64,000 nucleotides of DNA. It comes from Blattabacterium sp. (Mastotermes darwiniensis) str. MADAR (GTDB lineage: Bacteria > Bacteroidota > Bacteroidia > Flavobacteriales > Blattabacteriaceae). The notes under the pieces were generated by a model. The model was given only the letters and a program-made list of their open reading frames with translations, had not been told where the DNA came from and ran no database searches. The stretch lies in the NCBI RefSeq assembly GCF_000233435.1, contig NC_016146.1:491672-555671 (forward strand). Reading direction: 5' to 3'. The position numbers and the translations under genes are program-made. Positions 43,833 through 54,975 of this stretch are shown here, piece after piece. Position 1 is the first letter of the stretch; every line of letters begins with the position of its first letter.

Positions 43833-44060
43833 AATAACAACAATTACATTTTTTTTTACTTGTAAAAAACCTCCATTTATTTTCATTTTAAAATCTTTAT
43901 TATGGTGACTTATTTTTATTAATCCATATCCCAATACAGAGATAAGTGGAGCATGATTTTCTAATATTTGAAAATAACCATCTAATCCAGGAACTGTAAT
44001 AGAGTTGACTTTTTCATCCTGATACAAGATTTTTTCAAAATCAATAATTGTTATCTGCAC
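43827..44060 (-). CDS. atpC: ATP synthase F1 epsilon subunit, short form, GTG start
   Basis: Central-stalk subunit of the F1Fo ATP synthase. The 77 residues cover only the N-terminal beta-sandwich: SITVPGLDGYFQILENHAPL and ISVLGYGLIKI, ending GGFLQVKKNVIVVIL. The C-terminal helical hairpin that inhibits the enzyme in E. coli is absent, as in short Bacteroidetes forms. The start is GTG at 44060; no ATG precedes the conserved region. It lies 15 bases after atpD. The other ATP synthase genes are elsewhere, which is normal for Bacteroidetes. Confidence 0.93.
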   Translation of the reverse strand: MQITIIDFEKILYQDEKVNSITVPGLDGYFQILENHAPLISVLGYGLIKISHHNKDFKMKINGGFLQVKKNVIVVIL

Positions 44061-44075
44061 GTTAAAATATTTTTT

Positions 44076-45608
<1,533 letters not shown>

Positions 45609-45642
45609 CTATACAATATACGGGTAGTATATGTGAATCATA

Positions 45643-45650
45643 TATATTTG
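45643..45650 (+). promoter_or_regulatory. TAnnTTTG -7 box for ribF
   Basis: Plus-strand TATATTTG ending 27 bases before the ribF TTG start at 45678. No clear -33 TTG. The region also holds the start side of the divergent atpD, where TATCTTTT (one mismatch to the consensus) is read on the minus strand at 45601-45608. Confidence 0.4.
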
Positions 45651-45677
45651 TAAATATAAATTTTAAGATAAAAAATT

Positions 45678-46634
45678 TTGAAAATTTATTCATTCATTGA
45701 TGAATTTTCTTCCTTTTTACCGTGTGTATTTACACTCGGTTTTTTTGATGGAGTTCACATAGGACATAAAAAAGTAATTCAAAATTTAGTCCTTAGAGCA
45801 AGAGTAATAAAATATTGTTCGGTCCTACTAACTTTTAATCCGCATCCAAAAAAAGTTTTGAATCCAGAAAAAAAATTTTTTTATTTAAATACTCTTTCTG
45901 AAAGAATTTATCATATCAAAAAAACAGGAATCGAAAACTTGATCATTCATCCCTTTACCATAAATTTTTCAAAATTAAGTACAAAAGATTTTTTTCAAAA
46001 AATTTTGTTTTCCAAAATAAAAATCAAGAAAATCATAACAGGATACGATTCTCATTTAGGAAAAAATAGAGATGGAACATTTCATCAAATCAGAGAATTT
46101 TCTAAATTATATGGTTTTGAACTATATAAAGTCAACCCCTGTATATTAGAAAATAAAATCGTTAGTTCTACCAATATACGAAAATCTCTTCTAAAAGGAA
46201 ATATAGAATGGGCTAATAAAGCTTTAGGTTATTGCTATACATTATCTGGATACGTAGTAAGAGGAACAGGAATAGGAAAAATATTAGATTTTCCAACGGC
46301 CAATATTCAAATAAATAAAAATAAATTAATTCCAAAAAAAGGAGTTTATGCTGTAAAAATTCATTATTCAAATCATATTTATAAAGGAATGATGAATATA
46401 GGAGTACGTCCTACTATTGATAAAAAAAATCAAAAAATAAAAATTGAAGTACATTTTTTTGATTTTTATCAAAACATTTATGGGAAAAAAATTAAGGTTA
46501 TAATAGTTCAAATAATTCGCGAAGAAAAGGAATTTAATACACTTCATGATTTAAAAGAACAAATTCAACGAGATCAAATAAAAATAAAAAATATTTTTAA
46601 AAAAAAATCTTTCGAATCAAATTATTTATTGTGA
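45678..46634 (+). CDS. ribF: Bifunctional riboflavin kinase/FAD synthetase, TTG start
   Basis: Makes FMN and then FAD from riboflavin. The 318 residues have an N-terminal FAD synthetase domain (TLGFFDGVHIGHKKVI; LLTFNPHPKKV; SSTNIRKSLLKG) and a C-terminal riboflavin kinase domain (GYVVRGTGIGKILDFPTANI and MMNIGVRPTID). The start is TTG at 45678, which gives MKIYSFIDEF as in relatives; no ATG lies before the conserved N-terminus. It overlaps the next gene by four bases (GTGA). It uses riboflavin from ribE. Confidence 0.95.
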   Translation: MKIYSFIDEFSSFLPCVFTLGFFDGVHIGHKKVIQNLVLRARVIKYCSVLLTFNPHPKKVLNPEKKFFYLNTLSERIYHIKKTGIENLIIHPFTINFSKLSTKDFFQKILFSKIKIKKIITGYDSHLGKNRDGTFHQIREFSKLYGFELYKVNPCILENKIVSSTNIRKSLLKGNIEWANKALGYCYTLSGYVVRGTGIGKILDFPTANIQINKNKLIPKKGVYAVKIHYSNHIYKGMMNIGVRPTIDKKNQKIKIEVHFFDFYQNIYGKKIKVIIVQIIREEKEFNTLHDLKEQIQRDQIKIKNIFKKKSFESNYLL

Positions 46635-49345
46635 TAAAAAAAATAGACAGAATCATTCAACATTTATTGAAACAAAAAAAATATATAGAAAAAAAATTAT
46701 TATTGGTTTCATTTAACGATTCTCTTATAGAATATTTTAAAGAAAAATACCAAAAATATGGGATTTTCACAGAAATTTATACAATGGAAAAACTATTAGA
46801 AAAAATATCCGGATTATCTTCCTTTCATAAATCTTATATTCTATTTTATTTCTTTTATATATTAAAAAAAAGAAATAGTTATTTATCCAGAAGTTTTAAT
46901 GATTTTTTGAAATGGGCTCCTGATATTTTAAATGATTTTCAGGATTTGGATTTTAACTTAATAAATATTGAGTACTTTTTTACTTATATCATTTCTACAG
47001 AAAAAATTAAAAAATGGAATCCTAATAATATAGAAAAAAACTTAGTAGGAAAAAATAATCTATTTTGGAATGAAATTTATAAATCCTATAAAATTCTTCA
47101 AGATATTCTTTTAAAAAAAGGGATTGGTTATAATGGAATGATTTTCAGAATAGCTATTCATCGTTTAAAAAATTTTTTATCCAATAACTTAGATACACGA
47201 ATAATTTTATTTTTTTCCAGATTTCATCTATTAAACAAATGTGAGAAAATATTCATAAAAAAAATTATTCAATTAGATAAAGGATCCATATACAATTTGA
47301 ATTTGGAAGAAAAAAATATGCTAATAAAAAAAATTTCTGATTTGTGCATCAAAAAAAAAACTTCAATAAACAATATCAATCCTAATAAAATAAAAATTAT
47401 CAGAGTTTCTAAAGAAGTAGAACAAGTCAAAATAGTAGAAAAATTAGTTCATCAATTGATCCAGAATGGAAAAAAACCCAATCAAATTGTTTTAATTTTA
47501 GGAGACAAATATTTAACCATTCCTTTGTTATATTCTATAAAAAATATATTAGGAATTCCTATATCTATATTCACAGATTTTCCATTAAAAACACTTCCTA
47601 TTCATCATACATTTCATTCAATTTTTCAATTATTGTTAAAAAAGGAAAAAATGAAAAATTTTTATGGAAAAGATATACTAAGAGTCTTATACGATGGATA
47701 TATCCAAAAATTTTTTATCAAAAAAAATTTATCATTTTTAGATGAATTCAACAAATATCATTCAAATTTTGTTTCTGAATCTATAATGAATAAATATCTA
47801 TTCAAAAATATAAACAATAAACTAAATATAATTTTTCAGATACCAACTTATGATACAAAAAAATGCATTATTGGTCTTATGAGTTTTATTACAGAATTTA
47901 AAATTTTGTTGTGTAAAAATGCACCAAAACATTTATTCGAATTAAAATTCCTTTCCAAATTAGAAGTCTATATGCAAAAACTGAAAATATTAGTTAGAAA
48001 AACAGAAACTTACTTTTTTGGAATTAAAGATATATTTAACATTTATCAACAATTTATAAAGACAGAGAAAATATCCTATATATGTAAAGATACAAAAGGT
48101 TTACATATAAGAGTATTTATGGATTCGTATTTTGAAAATTTTGAAAATACGATTATGACTTCTGTCAACGAAGGTTTTATTCCACCAGATAAAAAAATAT
48201 ATAATACTTTTATTCCTTTGGATATTCGTAATAAACTAAATTTTTCCATTTTTCAGGAAAATGAAGAGATTTATTGTCATTATTTTATAAAAATTTTGAA
48301 TAATTCAAAAAATACTTATTTAATCTACAAAAATAAACCGGACGAACTTAATTCTGGAGAAAAGAGTCGTTTTATTCATCAAATAGAAATGAATTCAAAT
48401 TTTTCCATGGAAAAAAAAAATAATTTTACATTTAATCTTTTAAATTCGTCAAAAAAAAACCCTTTTGTGATAAAAAAAACGAAATCAATGATTCGACGTT
48501 TGTATGAAATAGCCGATCAGGGTTTATCTCCTTCTTCCATACTTTTGTATAATTATAATCCTCTTTCTTTTTATTACAAAAAAGTACTCGGATTGAAAAA
48601 TATAGAAAAAAAATCCATCAAACAAGAAACAGGAAAAATCATACACAAAATATTAGAAGTTTTATATCATCCCATTAAAGGAAATTTTATTACTTTAGAT
48701 TGGATAAATAAAATGAAAAATAATTATGAATATATTACAAAAAATATTTTATCAAAAACTATAAAAAGTTCTTTTTTGGAGGGAAAAAATATTTTTCTAT
48801 ATTCTATAATAAAAAATTATATACAAAATTTTATTAATTGGGAGGAAAAATTGGTTCATCAAGGACATAAAATTTTTCTAAAAGAAATAGAAATTCATGC
48901 ATCTACAAGATTAGATATAGGATTTCATCAAGTAAATTTATACGGAATTATAGATCGTATAGACGAATATAATGGGATGACACGTATTATTGATTACAAA
49001 ATAGGAATATCCCAAAAACAAAAAATACATATTTCTTTGGATAAAATTGAAAATATATTCCAAGATCCTAATCACGGAAATACAATGCAATTACTTATTT
49101 ATATGTATTTATTATGGTTTAAATCTGGATACAAAAAAAAATCTACAATAATTTCTCTTGTTTCACCAGAAAAACATAAAAAAGATTCAATCTTAACAAT
49201 TCCCATAAATTTTTTTCATCAAAAAAAAAATAATATCACCTATGAAAGTTATGTAAAAATTTTTCTACCACATTTAATTAAAAGAATTTCTGAAATATTG
49301 GATCCAAAAATACCAATTCAAGAAAAAATAAATAGGTATGTTTGA
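46631..49345 (+). CDS. AddB-like PD-(D/E)XK nuclease/helicase protein, GTG start
   Basis: Large protein resembling the Bacteroidetes AddB subunit of the AddAB double-strand-break repair nuclease. It has 904 residues from a GTG overlapping the stop of ribF. The first 600 residues look like a degenerate UvrD-type helicase core; no Walker A loop is visible (the early segment is KKLLLVSFNDSLIEYF). The C-terminal nuclease has ETGKIIHKILEVLY, LYGIIDRIDE and TRIIDYKIG, fitting the PD-(D/E)XK pattern. Its partner AddA would have to lie elsewhere. The middle is Lys/Asn/Ile-rich, so identity is by the ends and overall layout. Confidence 0.78.
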   Translation: MIKKIDRIIQHLLKQKKYIEKKLLLVSFNDSLIEYFKEKYQKYGIFTEIYTMEKLLEKISGLSSFHKSYILFYFFYILKKRNSYLSRSFNDFLKWAPDILNDFQDLDFNLINIEYFFTYIISTEKIKKWNPNNIEKNLVGKNNLFWNEIYKSYKILQDILLKKGIGYNGMIFRIAIHRLKNFLSNNLDTRIILFFSRFHLLNKCEKIFIKKIIQLDKGSIYNLNLEEKNMLIKKISDLCIKKKTSINNINPNKIKIIRVSKEVEQVKIVEKLVHQLIQNGKKPNQIVLILGDKYLTIPLLYSIKNILGIPISIFTDFPLKTLPIHHTFHSIFQLLLKKEKMKNFYGKDILRVLYDGYIQKFFIKKNLSFLDEFNKYHSNFVSESIMNKYLFKNINNKLNIIFQIPTYDTKKCIIGLMSFITEFKILLCKNAPKHLFELKFLSKLEVYMQKLKILVRKTETYFFGIKDIFNIYQQFIKTEKISYICKDTKGLHIRVFMDSYFENFENTIMTSVNEGFIPPDKKIYNTFIPLDIRNKLNFSIFQENEEIYCHYFIKILNNSKNTYLIYKNKPDELNSGEKSRFIHQIEMNSNFSMEKKNNFTFNLLNSSKKNPFVIKKTKSMIRRLYEIADQGLSPSSILLYNYNPLSFYYKKVLGLKNIEKKSIKQETGKIIHKILEVLYHPIKGNFITLDWINKMKNNYEYITKNILSKTIKSSFLEGKNIFLYSIIKNYIQNFINWEEKLVHQGHKIFLKEIEIHASTRLDIGFHQVNLYGIIDRIDEYNGMTRIIDYKIGISQKQKIHISLDKIENIFQDPNHGNTMQLLIYMYLLWFKSGYKKKSTIISLVSPEKHKKDSILTIPINFFHQKKNNITYESYVKIFLPHLIKRISEILDPKIPIQEKINRYV

Positions 49346-49358
49346 TGCTGAATTCTAT

Positions 49359-49697
49359 TTATAGAATCCATATGGTTTTGAAAAAAAGAATCATAAAATA
49401 CGATAAAAAAAAATTAATGATTGTTCTAAACGAATTCAATATGTTGATATTAATAACAAAATAAATAAATAGATTCACATTATAAAATAACTGTAAAATA
49501 ACAATCCATACAATAAAATATGGTTTTTTATTTATAGTTGACCACAAACAAAGAAAGAAAAAAAGACTATTAACAGGCAATAAAAGAATATATAATAAAA
49601 GAAAATTTTTTTCATCAAAAAAAAAATTACAAACTATAATATGAATAGTTCCAAAAAAAAAAGTTGAAAAATTATATCCTATAATTTTTTTTATCAT
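49359..49697 (-). CDS. Small integral membrane protein, function unknown
   Basis: I do not recognise this gene with certainty. It encodes 112 residues with four predicted membrane helices (for example TFFFGTIHIIVCNFF, YILLLPVNSLFFFLCLW, FIVWIVILQLFYN and FFLSYFMILFF) separated by short loops, and two basic residues at the N-terminus. The size and helix number resemble the small flavobacterial membrane proteins found near atp genes (AtpI-like or DUF6168-like), but no signature motif is clear. It stands alone on the minus strand between the AddB-like gene and tyrS; the ATG start and the lack of stops over 339 bases of A+T-rich DNA support a real gene. Confidence 0.6.
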   Translation of the reverse strand: MIKKIIGYNFSTFFFGTIHIIVCNFFFDEKNFLLLYILLLPVNSLFFFLCLWSTINKKPYFIVWIVILQLFYNVNLFIYFVININILNSFRTIINFFLSYFMILFFKTIWIL

Positions 49698-49749
49698 TTT
49701 TAAATAAATGTGTCTAAAAAAATCTATAAAATAATGTTACTATAATTTC

Positions 49750-51045
49750 ATGAAAAACATTATTGATGAACTCTCTTGGAGAGGGTTGATCCAAAATAAA
49801 GTTCCTGGTGTAGAAAAACAATTAAAAAAATGTACTACTCTATATATTGGATTCGATCCTACTTCTGATTCCTTACACTTAGGAAGCTTGCTTTCCATTA
49901 TTGTATTAATTCATTTTCAAAAAATGGGGCATAAATCCTTGATATTGATTGGAGGAGCCACTGGTCTTATAGGAGATCCATCGTATAAATATGATAGAAG
50001 ATCTTTTTTTAGTAAAGAAACTTTATACAAAAATATAGAATCTATAAAAAAACAACTTTGTAAGTTGTTACATTTTCATTCAGAAGAAGTAGAATTTTTA
50101 GACAATTTTAATTGGATGAAAAATATTTATATTTTGGATTTTCTACGTGATATAGGAAAACACTTGACTGTAAGTTATATGATAACTAAAGATTCTGTTA
50201 AAAAACGTATTAAAAATAACGGAATTTCTTTTACTGAATTTACTTATTCCCTTATCCAAGGATATGATTTTCTTTATTTAAATAAAGAAAAAAATTGTCT
50301 CCTACAAATAGGAGGATCCGATCAATGGGGTAATATAACCACTGGAATAGAACTTATTAGAAAAATAACAGGAAAAAAAGCATATGGAATCACCTTTCCT
50401 TTAGTAACAAGAAATAATGGAATAAAATTTGGAAAAAGTGAAGAAGGGGAAAATATATGGTTAGACCATAATAAAACTTCTCCATATAAATTTTATCAAT
50501 TCTTGATGAATATTTCGGATATGGAGATTGAAAAATTTATCAGAATTTATACTTTCTTACCGAAAGAAAAAATTGATACATTAATTTCAAAACATAGAAA
50601 GAATCCTGAAAAAAGATTTTTGCAAAAAAAAGTAGCTTCTGAAATAACTCAATGGGTACATGGAAAAGAATCCTATGAAAAAATTGTGAAAATTTCAAAT
50701 ATTTTATTTGAAAAAGAATATACATACTTATTATCTTTAGATGAAAAAATTTTTATTTCTATATATGAGAATCTCCCACATATGATTTTATCTCATCAAG
50801 AATTTGAAAAAGGAATTCTTTTATTAGATTTGTTAAAAAAAAGTAGTTTTTTCAATTCTAAAAGTGAAGCTAAACGAGCTTTAAATTTTAATTCCATCTT
50901 TATCAATAAAAAACTTATTAAAGAAAATATATTGCTCAAAAAAGAAAATATAATAGGAAAAAAATATATTTTACTACAATTTGGAAAAAAAAATTTTTTT
51001 ATGATAAAAATTGAATCCAACGAAAAAAAACATATTCATTCCTGA
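49750..51045 (+). CDS. tyrS: Tyrosyl-tRNA synthetase
   Basis: Charges tRNA-Tyr. The 431-residue protein is the class I TyrRS with the HIGH-like motif in FDPTSDSLHLGSLLS, GGATGLIGDPS, QGYDFLYL, LQIGGSDQWGNITTG and the KMSKS-equivalent KFGKSEEGENIWLD. The C-terminal S4 RNA-binding domain from about 360 (KSEAKRALNFNSIFINKKLI) is present. It is convergent with clpB, with a short hairpin between. Confidence 0.97.
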   Translation: MKNIIDELSWRGLIQNKVPGVEKQLKKCTTLYIGFDPTSDSLHLGSLLSIIVLIHFQKMGHKSLILIGGATGLIGDPSYKYDRRSFFSKETLYKNIESIKKQLCKLLHFHSEEVEFLDNFNWMKNIYILDFLRDIGKHLTVSYMITKDSVKKRIKNNGISFTEFTYSLIQGYDFLYLNKEKNCLLQIGGSDQWGNITTGIELIRKITGKKAYGITFPLVTRNNGIKFGKSEEGENIWLDHNKTSPYKFYQFLMNISDMEIEKFIRIYTFLPKEKIDTLISKHRKNPEKRFLQKKVASEITQWVHGKESYEKIVKISNILFEKEYTYLLSLDEKIFISIYENLPHMILSHQEFEKGILLLDLLKKSSFFNSKSEAKRALNFNSIFINKKLIKENILLKKENIIGKKYILLQFGKKNFFMIKIESNEKKHIHS

Positions 51046-51063
51046 AAAAAAGAGGTCTTTTTT
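51046..51063. terminator. Possible two-way terminator between tyrS and clpB
   Basis: AAAAAAG, a four-base loop AGGT and CTTTTTT form an inverted repeat directly after the tyrS stop; T-runs follow on both strands, and the pair is convergent. The stem has only one G-C pair, so it is weak. It is the best terminator-like element between convergent genes in the window. Confidence 0.4.
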
Positions 51064-51069
51064 GTGTAA

Positions 51070-53664
51070 TTATTGTGCTGGTTCTGATTGTCTGAAAACA
51101 ATACCTTTTTCTTTAAAAAAATCTACTAAAATCTTATGACGATCGTGGATTCTTCCTTTAAGAATTTCTTTAGAAAGATTATTTAGAATATCATGTTGAA
51201 TCACTCTTTTTAATGGTCTAGCACCAAAATGAGGGTCAAAACCTTTTTCAGATAAATAATCTATCGCTTCATTAGTAGCTTCCATACAAATATTTTTATT
51301 CCATAACAATTTTTCCAATTTTTTCATTTGCAATTTTACAATATCTCTAATCTCTTTCCTGGTAAGAGGTTTGAATAGAATAATTTCATCAATACGATTA
51401 ATGAATTCTGGTCTAACTATATTCTTTAACAAATCTATTAAAGCATTTTTTGTTTTTTCCATTCCATTGGTTAATTGATCTTGAATAATATCCGCACCTA
51501 CATTAGAGGTCATGATGATAATGGTGTTTTTAAAATTTACTGTACGACCTTTATTATCTGTCAACCTTCCATCATCTAAAACCTGTAACAATATATTAAA
51601 TATATCAGAATGTGCTTTTTCTATTTCATCTAATAAAATAACCGAATAAGGTCTACGACGTATAGATTCTGTTAATTGTCCACTTTCATCATATCCTATA
51701 TATCCAGGAGGAGCTCCAATAAGTCTACTTACAGAATGACGTTCTTGATATTCACTCATATCTATACGGACCATATTATTTTCATTGTCAAAAAGATATT
51801 CTGCTAACGTTTTAGCAAGTTCTGTTTTTCCTATACCTGTACTGCCCATAAAAAGAAAAGATCCTATAGGTTTTTTTTCATCTTGAAGTCCTGCTCTGGA
51901 ACGTCGTATAGCATCGGAAATAGATTGTATAGCCTCATTTTGACCTATTACCCTTCTGTGCAATTCTTTTTCCAAACACAATAATTTTTCTTTTTCGCTT
52001 TGCAACATTTTAGTAATCGGAATTCCAGTCCACTTAGAAACAACCTGAGCTATATCTTCTTTGGAGACTTCTTCCTGAATCATTTTTTTTCCTTTACATT
52101 CCTTTTTTTTTAATTCTATTTCAAATGATTTTACCTTATTTTCTTCTTCTTTTATTTTTCCATATCTCAACTCAGCTACTTTCCCATAATCTCCTGATCT
52201 TTCCGCTTGTTCAGCTTCAAATCTAAAATTTTCTATTTTATCCTTAGATTTTTGTATTCCTTCAACCAAATCTTTTTCACTTTGCCATTGAGCTTGTAAT
52301 TGCATTCTTTCTTCATTCAATTTAGACAATTCTTTTTTTAAGGAAACTAATTGTTTTTCATCATTTTCTCTTTTAATGGCTTCTATTTGTATTTCCATTT
52401 GCATAATTTTCCTATGTAAAACATCTAATTCTTCTGGTTTAGAGTTTATTTCCATTCTTAATTTTGAAGCCGATTCATCAATAAGGTCAATAGCTTTATC
52501 TGGTAAAAAACGTTCGTTGATATAACGTTGAGATAATTCTACGGCAGCAATAATAGACTCATCTTTAATTCTTACTTTGTGATGACTTTCATATTTTTCT
52601 TTAATTCCACGCAATATAGAAATAGCATCTGTCACAGATGGTTCATCAACATATACCTGTTGAAATCTTCTTTCTAAGGCTTTATCTATCCTAAAGTATT
52701 TTTGATATTCGTTCAAAGTAGTGGCTCCTATAGCACGAAGTTCTCCTCTTGCTAGAGCCGGTTTTAAAATATTTGCAGCATCCATCGATCCTTCTCCACC
52801 TCCTGCACTGACAAGTGTATGGATTTCATCAATAAATAAAATAATCTCTCCATCTGAGGAAGTCACTTCTTTAACAACGGATTTTAAACGTTCTTCAAAT
52901 TCTCCTTTGTATTTAGCTCCTGCAATAAGAGAAGCCATATCTAAAGAAAAAACTTGTTTATTCTTTAAATTATCTGGAATATCTCCATTAATAATTCTAT
53001 GTGCTAAACCTTCAGCTATTGCTGTTTTTCCAACCCCTGGCTCTCCAATTAGAATAGGATTATTTTTTGTTCTTCTAGATAATATTTGTAAAACTCTACG
53101 TATTTCCTCATCACGTCCAATAACAGGATCTAATTTTCCTTTATTAGCCCATTCATTAAGATTTTTTGCATATTTTTCTAGAGAATTATAAGTACTTTCT
53201 GCTGTTTGAGAGACTACATTCCCACTTTTTTTTCTGACATTTTCAATCAATTTTCGTATTTTATTTTCGTTAAATCCTTGATTTTTTAAAAGTTTAGATG
53301 TTTCGTCCGAATTCATAAAAATAGCATAGAAAATATGTTCGATAGAAATAAATTCATCTTTCAAAAAATATGCATAATTTTCTGCTGCATTAAACATTCT
53401 TGTAGAATGATTACTAAAATGTTGAGTAATAGGTTGACTCACTACTCTAGGATAAGAAGATATAATCTTATCCAATTCTATCATTATTACTTCACGATTT
53501 ATATTCAATTTTTTGAAAAAATAAGGAATAAGGTTTTCCTCTATTTTTAATAAAGCCTTCAAAATATGCGAATTTTCAATAGATGGTTGATTATTCATTA
53601 AAGCAATACGTTGTGCCTCTTGGATCACCTCTTGAGATTTTAGAGTAAATTTATTCAAGTTCAT
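51070..53664 (-). CDS. clpB: Protein disaggregase ClpB
   Basis: Hsp100 AAA+ ring that pulls proteins out of aggregates with DnaK. The 864 residues have an N-terminal domain, the first ATPase (GEPGVGKTAIAEGLA, Walker B IILFIDEIHTL), the long coiled-coil middle domain at about 410-530, and the second ATPase (GSTGIGKTELAKTLA, Walker B VILLDEIEKAH, sensor region NRIDEIILF and GARPLKRVIQ). All parts are present. It is convergent with tyrS and divergent from prfB. Endosymbionts keep strong chaperone systems, which may buffer their unstable proteins. Confidence 0.98.
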   Translation of the reverse strand: MNLNKFTLKSQEVIQEAQRIALMNNQPSIENSHILKALLKIEENLIPYFFKKLNINREVIMIELDKIISSYPRVVSQPITQHFSNHSTRMFNAAENYAYFLKDEFISIEHIFYAIFMNSDETSKLLKNQGFNENKIRKLIENVRKKSGNVVSQTAESTYNSLEKYAKNLNEWANKGKLDPVIGRDEEIRRVLQILSRRTKNNPILIGEPGVGKTAIAEGLAHRIINGDIPDNLKNKQVFSLDMASLIAGAKYKGEFEERLKSVVKEVTSSDGEIILFIDEIHTLVSAGGGEGSMDAANILKPALARGELRAIGATTLNEYQKYFRIDKALERRFQQVYVDEPSVTDAISILRGIKEKYESHHKVRIKDESIIAAVELSQRYINERFLPDKAIDLIDESASKLRMEINSKPEELDVLHRKIMQMEIQIEAIKRENDEKQLVSLKKELSKLNEERMQLQAQWQSEKDLVEGIQKSKDKIENFRFEAEQAERSGDYGKVAELRYGKIKEEENKVKSFEIELKKKECKGKKMIQEEVSKEDIAQVVSKWTGIPITKMLQSEKEKLLCLEKELHRRVIGQNEAIQSISDAIRRSRAGLQDEKKPIGSFLFMGSTGIGKTELAKTLAEYLFDNENNMVRIDMSEYQERHSVSRLIGAPPGYIGYDESGQLTESIRRRPYSVILLDEIEKAHSDIFNILLQVLDDGRLTDNKGRTVNFKNTIIIMTSNVGADIIQDQLTNGMEKTKNALIDLLKNIVRPEFINRIDEIILFKPLTRKEIRDIVKLQMKKLEKLLWNKNICMEATNEAIDYLSEKGFDPHFGARPLKRVIQHDILNNLSKEILKGRIHDRHKILVDFFKEKGIVFRQSEPAQ

Positions 53665-53797
53665 ATTATATTTTTTTTAAACAATAATTAATGGAAAAAC
53701 GCTAAGATATGGAATGATTTTATAATTGATCATTAAGTTCTTTTCATCAAAAATTTTACTTCGTTTTTTTTATGAAAATATTTATTATTTTCGTATC

Positions 53798-54889
53798 ATG
53801 ACAATAATAAACAAAGAAGAAATACAATCCATTTCTAAAAAAATTAATAGAATTTATGATCTACTGAACATTGAAAAAATAAAAGATTTTATTGATAACG
53901 AACAAAAGAAGATCTCAAATCCTAATTTTTGGAAAAACTCTAAAAAGGAATCAAAAAATTTCATCAAACGTTTTAATTCTATGAAAACGTGTATGCAAAA
54001 TTTTTTTGAATTAAAAAATTCTCTAGAAGAATTAGAAATTATCTTTTCTCTTTCTAAAGAAGAAAATCTAGAAAAAGAACTTAAAATTCAATTTATTAAA
54101 ACTAAAAAATTATTAGACGATATAGAATTAAAAAATCTTTTTCAAGACAACGAAGACTATTATAATGCTATATTGCAAATTTCTTCTGGAGCAGGAGGTA
54201 CGGAAAGTTGTGATTGGACTTCTATGTTAATGAGAATGTATACAATGTGGGCAGAAAAAAAAAAATATTCGGTTAAAAATATCCATCTCATCCATGGAGA
54301 TATTACAGGAATAAAAACCGTTACTCTAGAATTTAACGGAATATATGCTTTTGGATATCTAAAAGGAGAAAATGGAGTACATAGATTAATACGGATATCT
54401 CCATTTGACAATAATTCAAAACGTCATACATCTTTTTCTTCTGTTTATGTGTATCCTTTAGTAGATAAAAAGGTAGAAGTTGAGGTAAAATCATCCGATA
54501 TTCATTGGGAAACTTTTCGTTCTTCTGGAGCAGGAGGACAAAATGTAAATAAAGTAGAAACTGGAGTACGACTACGTCATATCCCAACGGGTATCGTTAT
54601 TGAGAATACAGAATCTCGTTCACAAATACAAAACAGACAAAAAGCTTTACAACTTTTGAAATCCAGATTATTTGAGATAGAATTAAAAAAAAGAAATGAA
54701 AGAAAAAACAAAATAGAATCTGAAAAAAAAAAAATAGAATGGGGATCTCAAATACGAAATTATATTATGCATCCTTACAAATTGGTAAAGGATTTGCGAA
54801 CAGGTTATGAAACTACAAATATTAACTCGGTCATGAATGGAGAAATAGATATTTTTTTGAAAAAATTCCTAATGTATAAAAAAAAATAG
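53798..54889 (+). CDS. prfB: Peptide chain release factor 2
   Basis: Ends translation at UAA and UGA. From the ATG at 53798 it has 363 residues; the frame is open further upstream to 53726, but the ATG matches the family start (MTIINKEEIQSISKKI). The stop-recognition tripeptide SPF is in RISPFDNNSKRHTSF and the catalytic GGQ in SSGAGGQNVNKVETGV. There is no in-frame UGA near codon 25, so the self-regulating frameshift found in many bacteria is absent. A 12-A run at 54723-54734 lies in the gene but is in frame. Confidence 0.95.
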   Translation: MTIINKEEIQSISKKINRIYDLLNIEKIKDFIDNEQKKISNPNFWKNSKKESKNFIKRFNSMKTCMQNFFELKNSLEELEIIFSLSKEENLEKELKIQFIKTKKLLDDIELKNLFQDNEDYYNAILQISSGAGGTESCDWTSMLMRMYTMWAEKKKYSVKNIHLIHGDITGIKTVTLEFNGIYAFGYLKGENGVHRLIRISPFDNNSKRHTSFSSVYVYPLVDKKVEVEVKSSDIHWETFRSSGAGGQNVNKVETGVRLRHIPTGIVIENTESRSQIQNRQKALQLLKSRLFEIELKKRNERKNKIESEKKKIEWGSQIRNYIMHPYKLVKDLRTGYETTNINSVMNGEIDIFLKKFLMYKKK

Positions 54890-54903
54890 AATTTTTATTC
54901 TAT
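54886..54903 (+). terminator. Weak hairpin at the end of prfB
   Basis: ATAGAAT, loop TTTT, ATTCTAT is a perfect seven-base inverted repeat that includes the prfB stop codon. It has just one G-C pair per arm and no long T-run after it, so termination is doubtful. Confidence 0.2.
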
Positions 54904-54975
54904 TTCAAAATTAATTCCTATTTGATTATTAGTTTCACTCAATTAGATCCAATCTTTGATTTTCCTATTCATTCA

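Noticed and set aside
53798-53900. Programmed frameshift site in prfB
   Set aside because: No in-frame UGA and no CTTTGAC-like slippery site near codon 25; the gene is one continuous frame.
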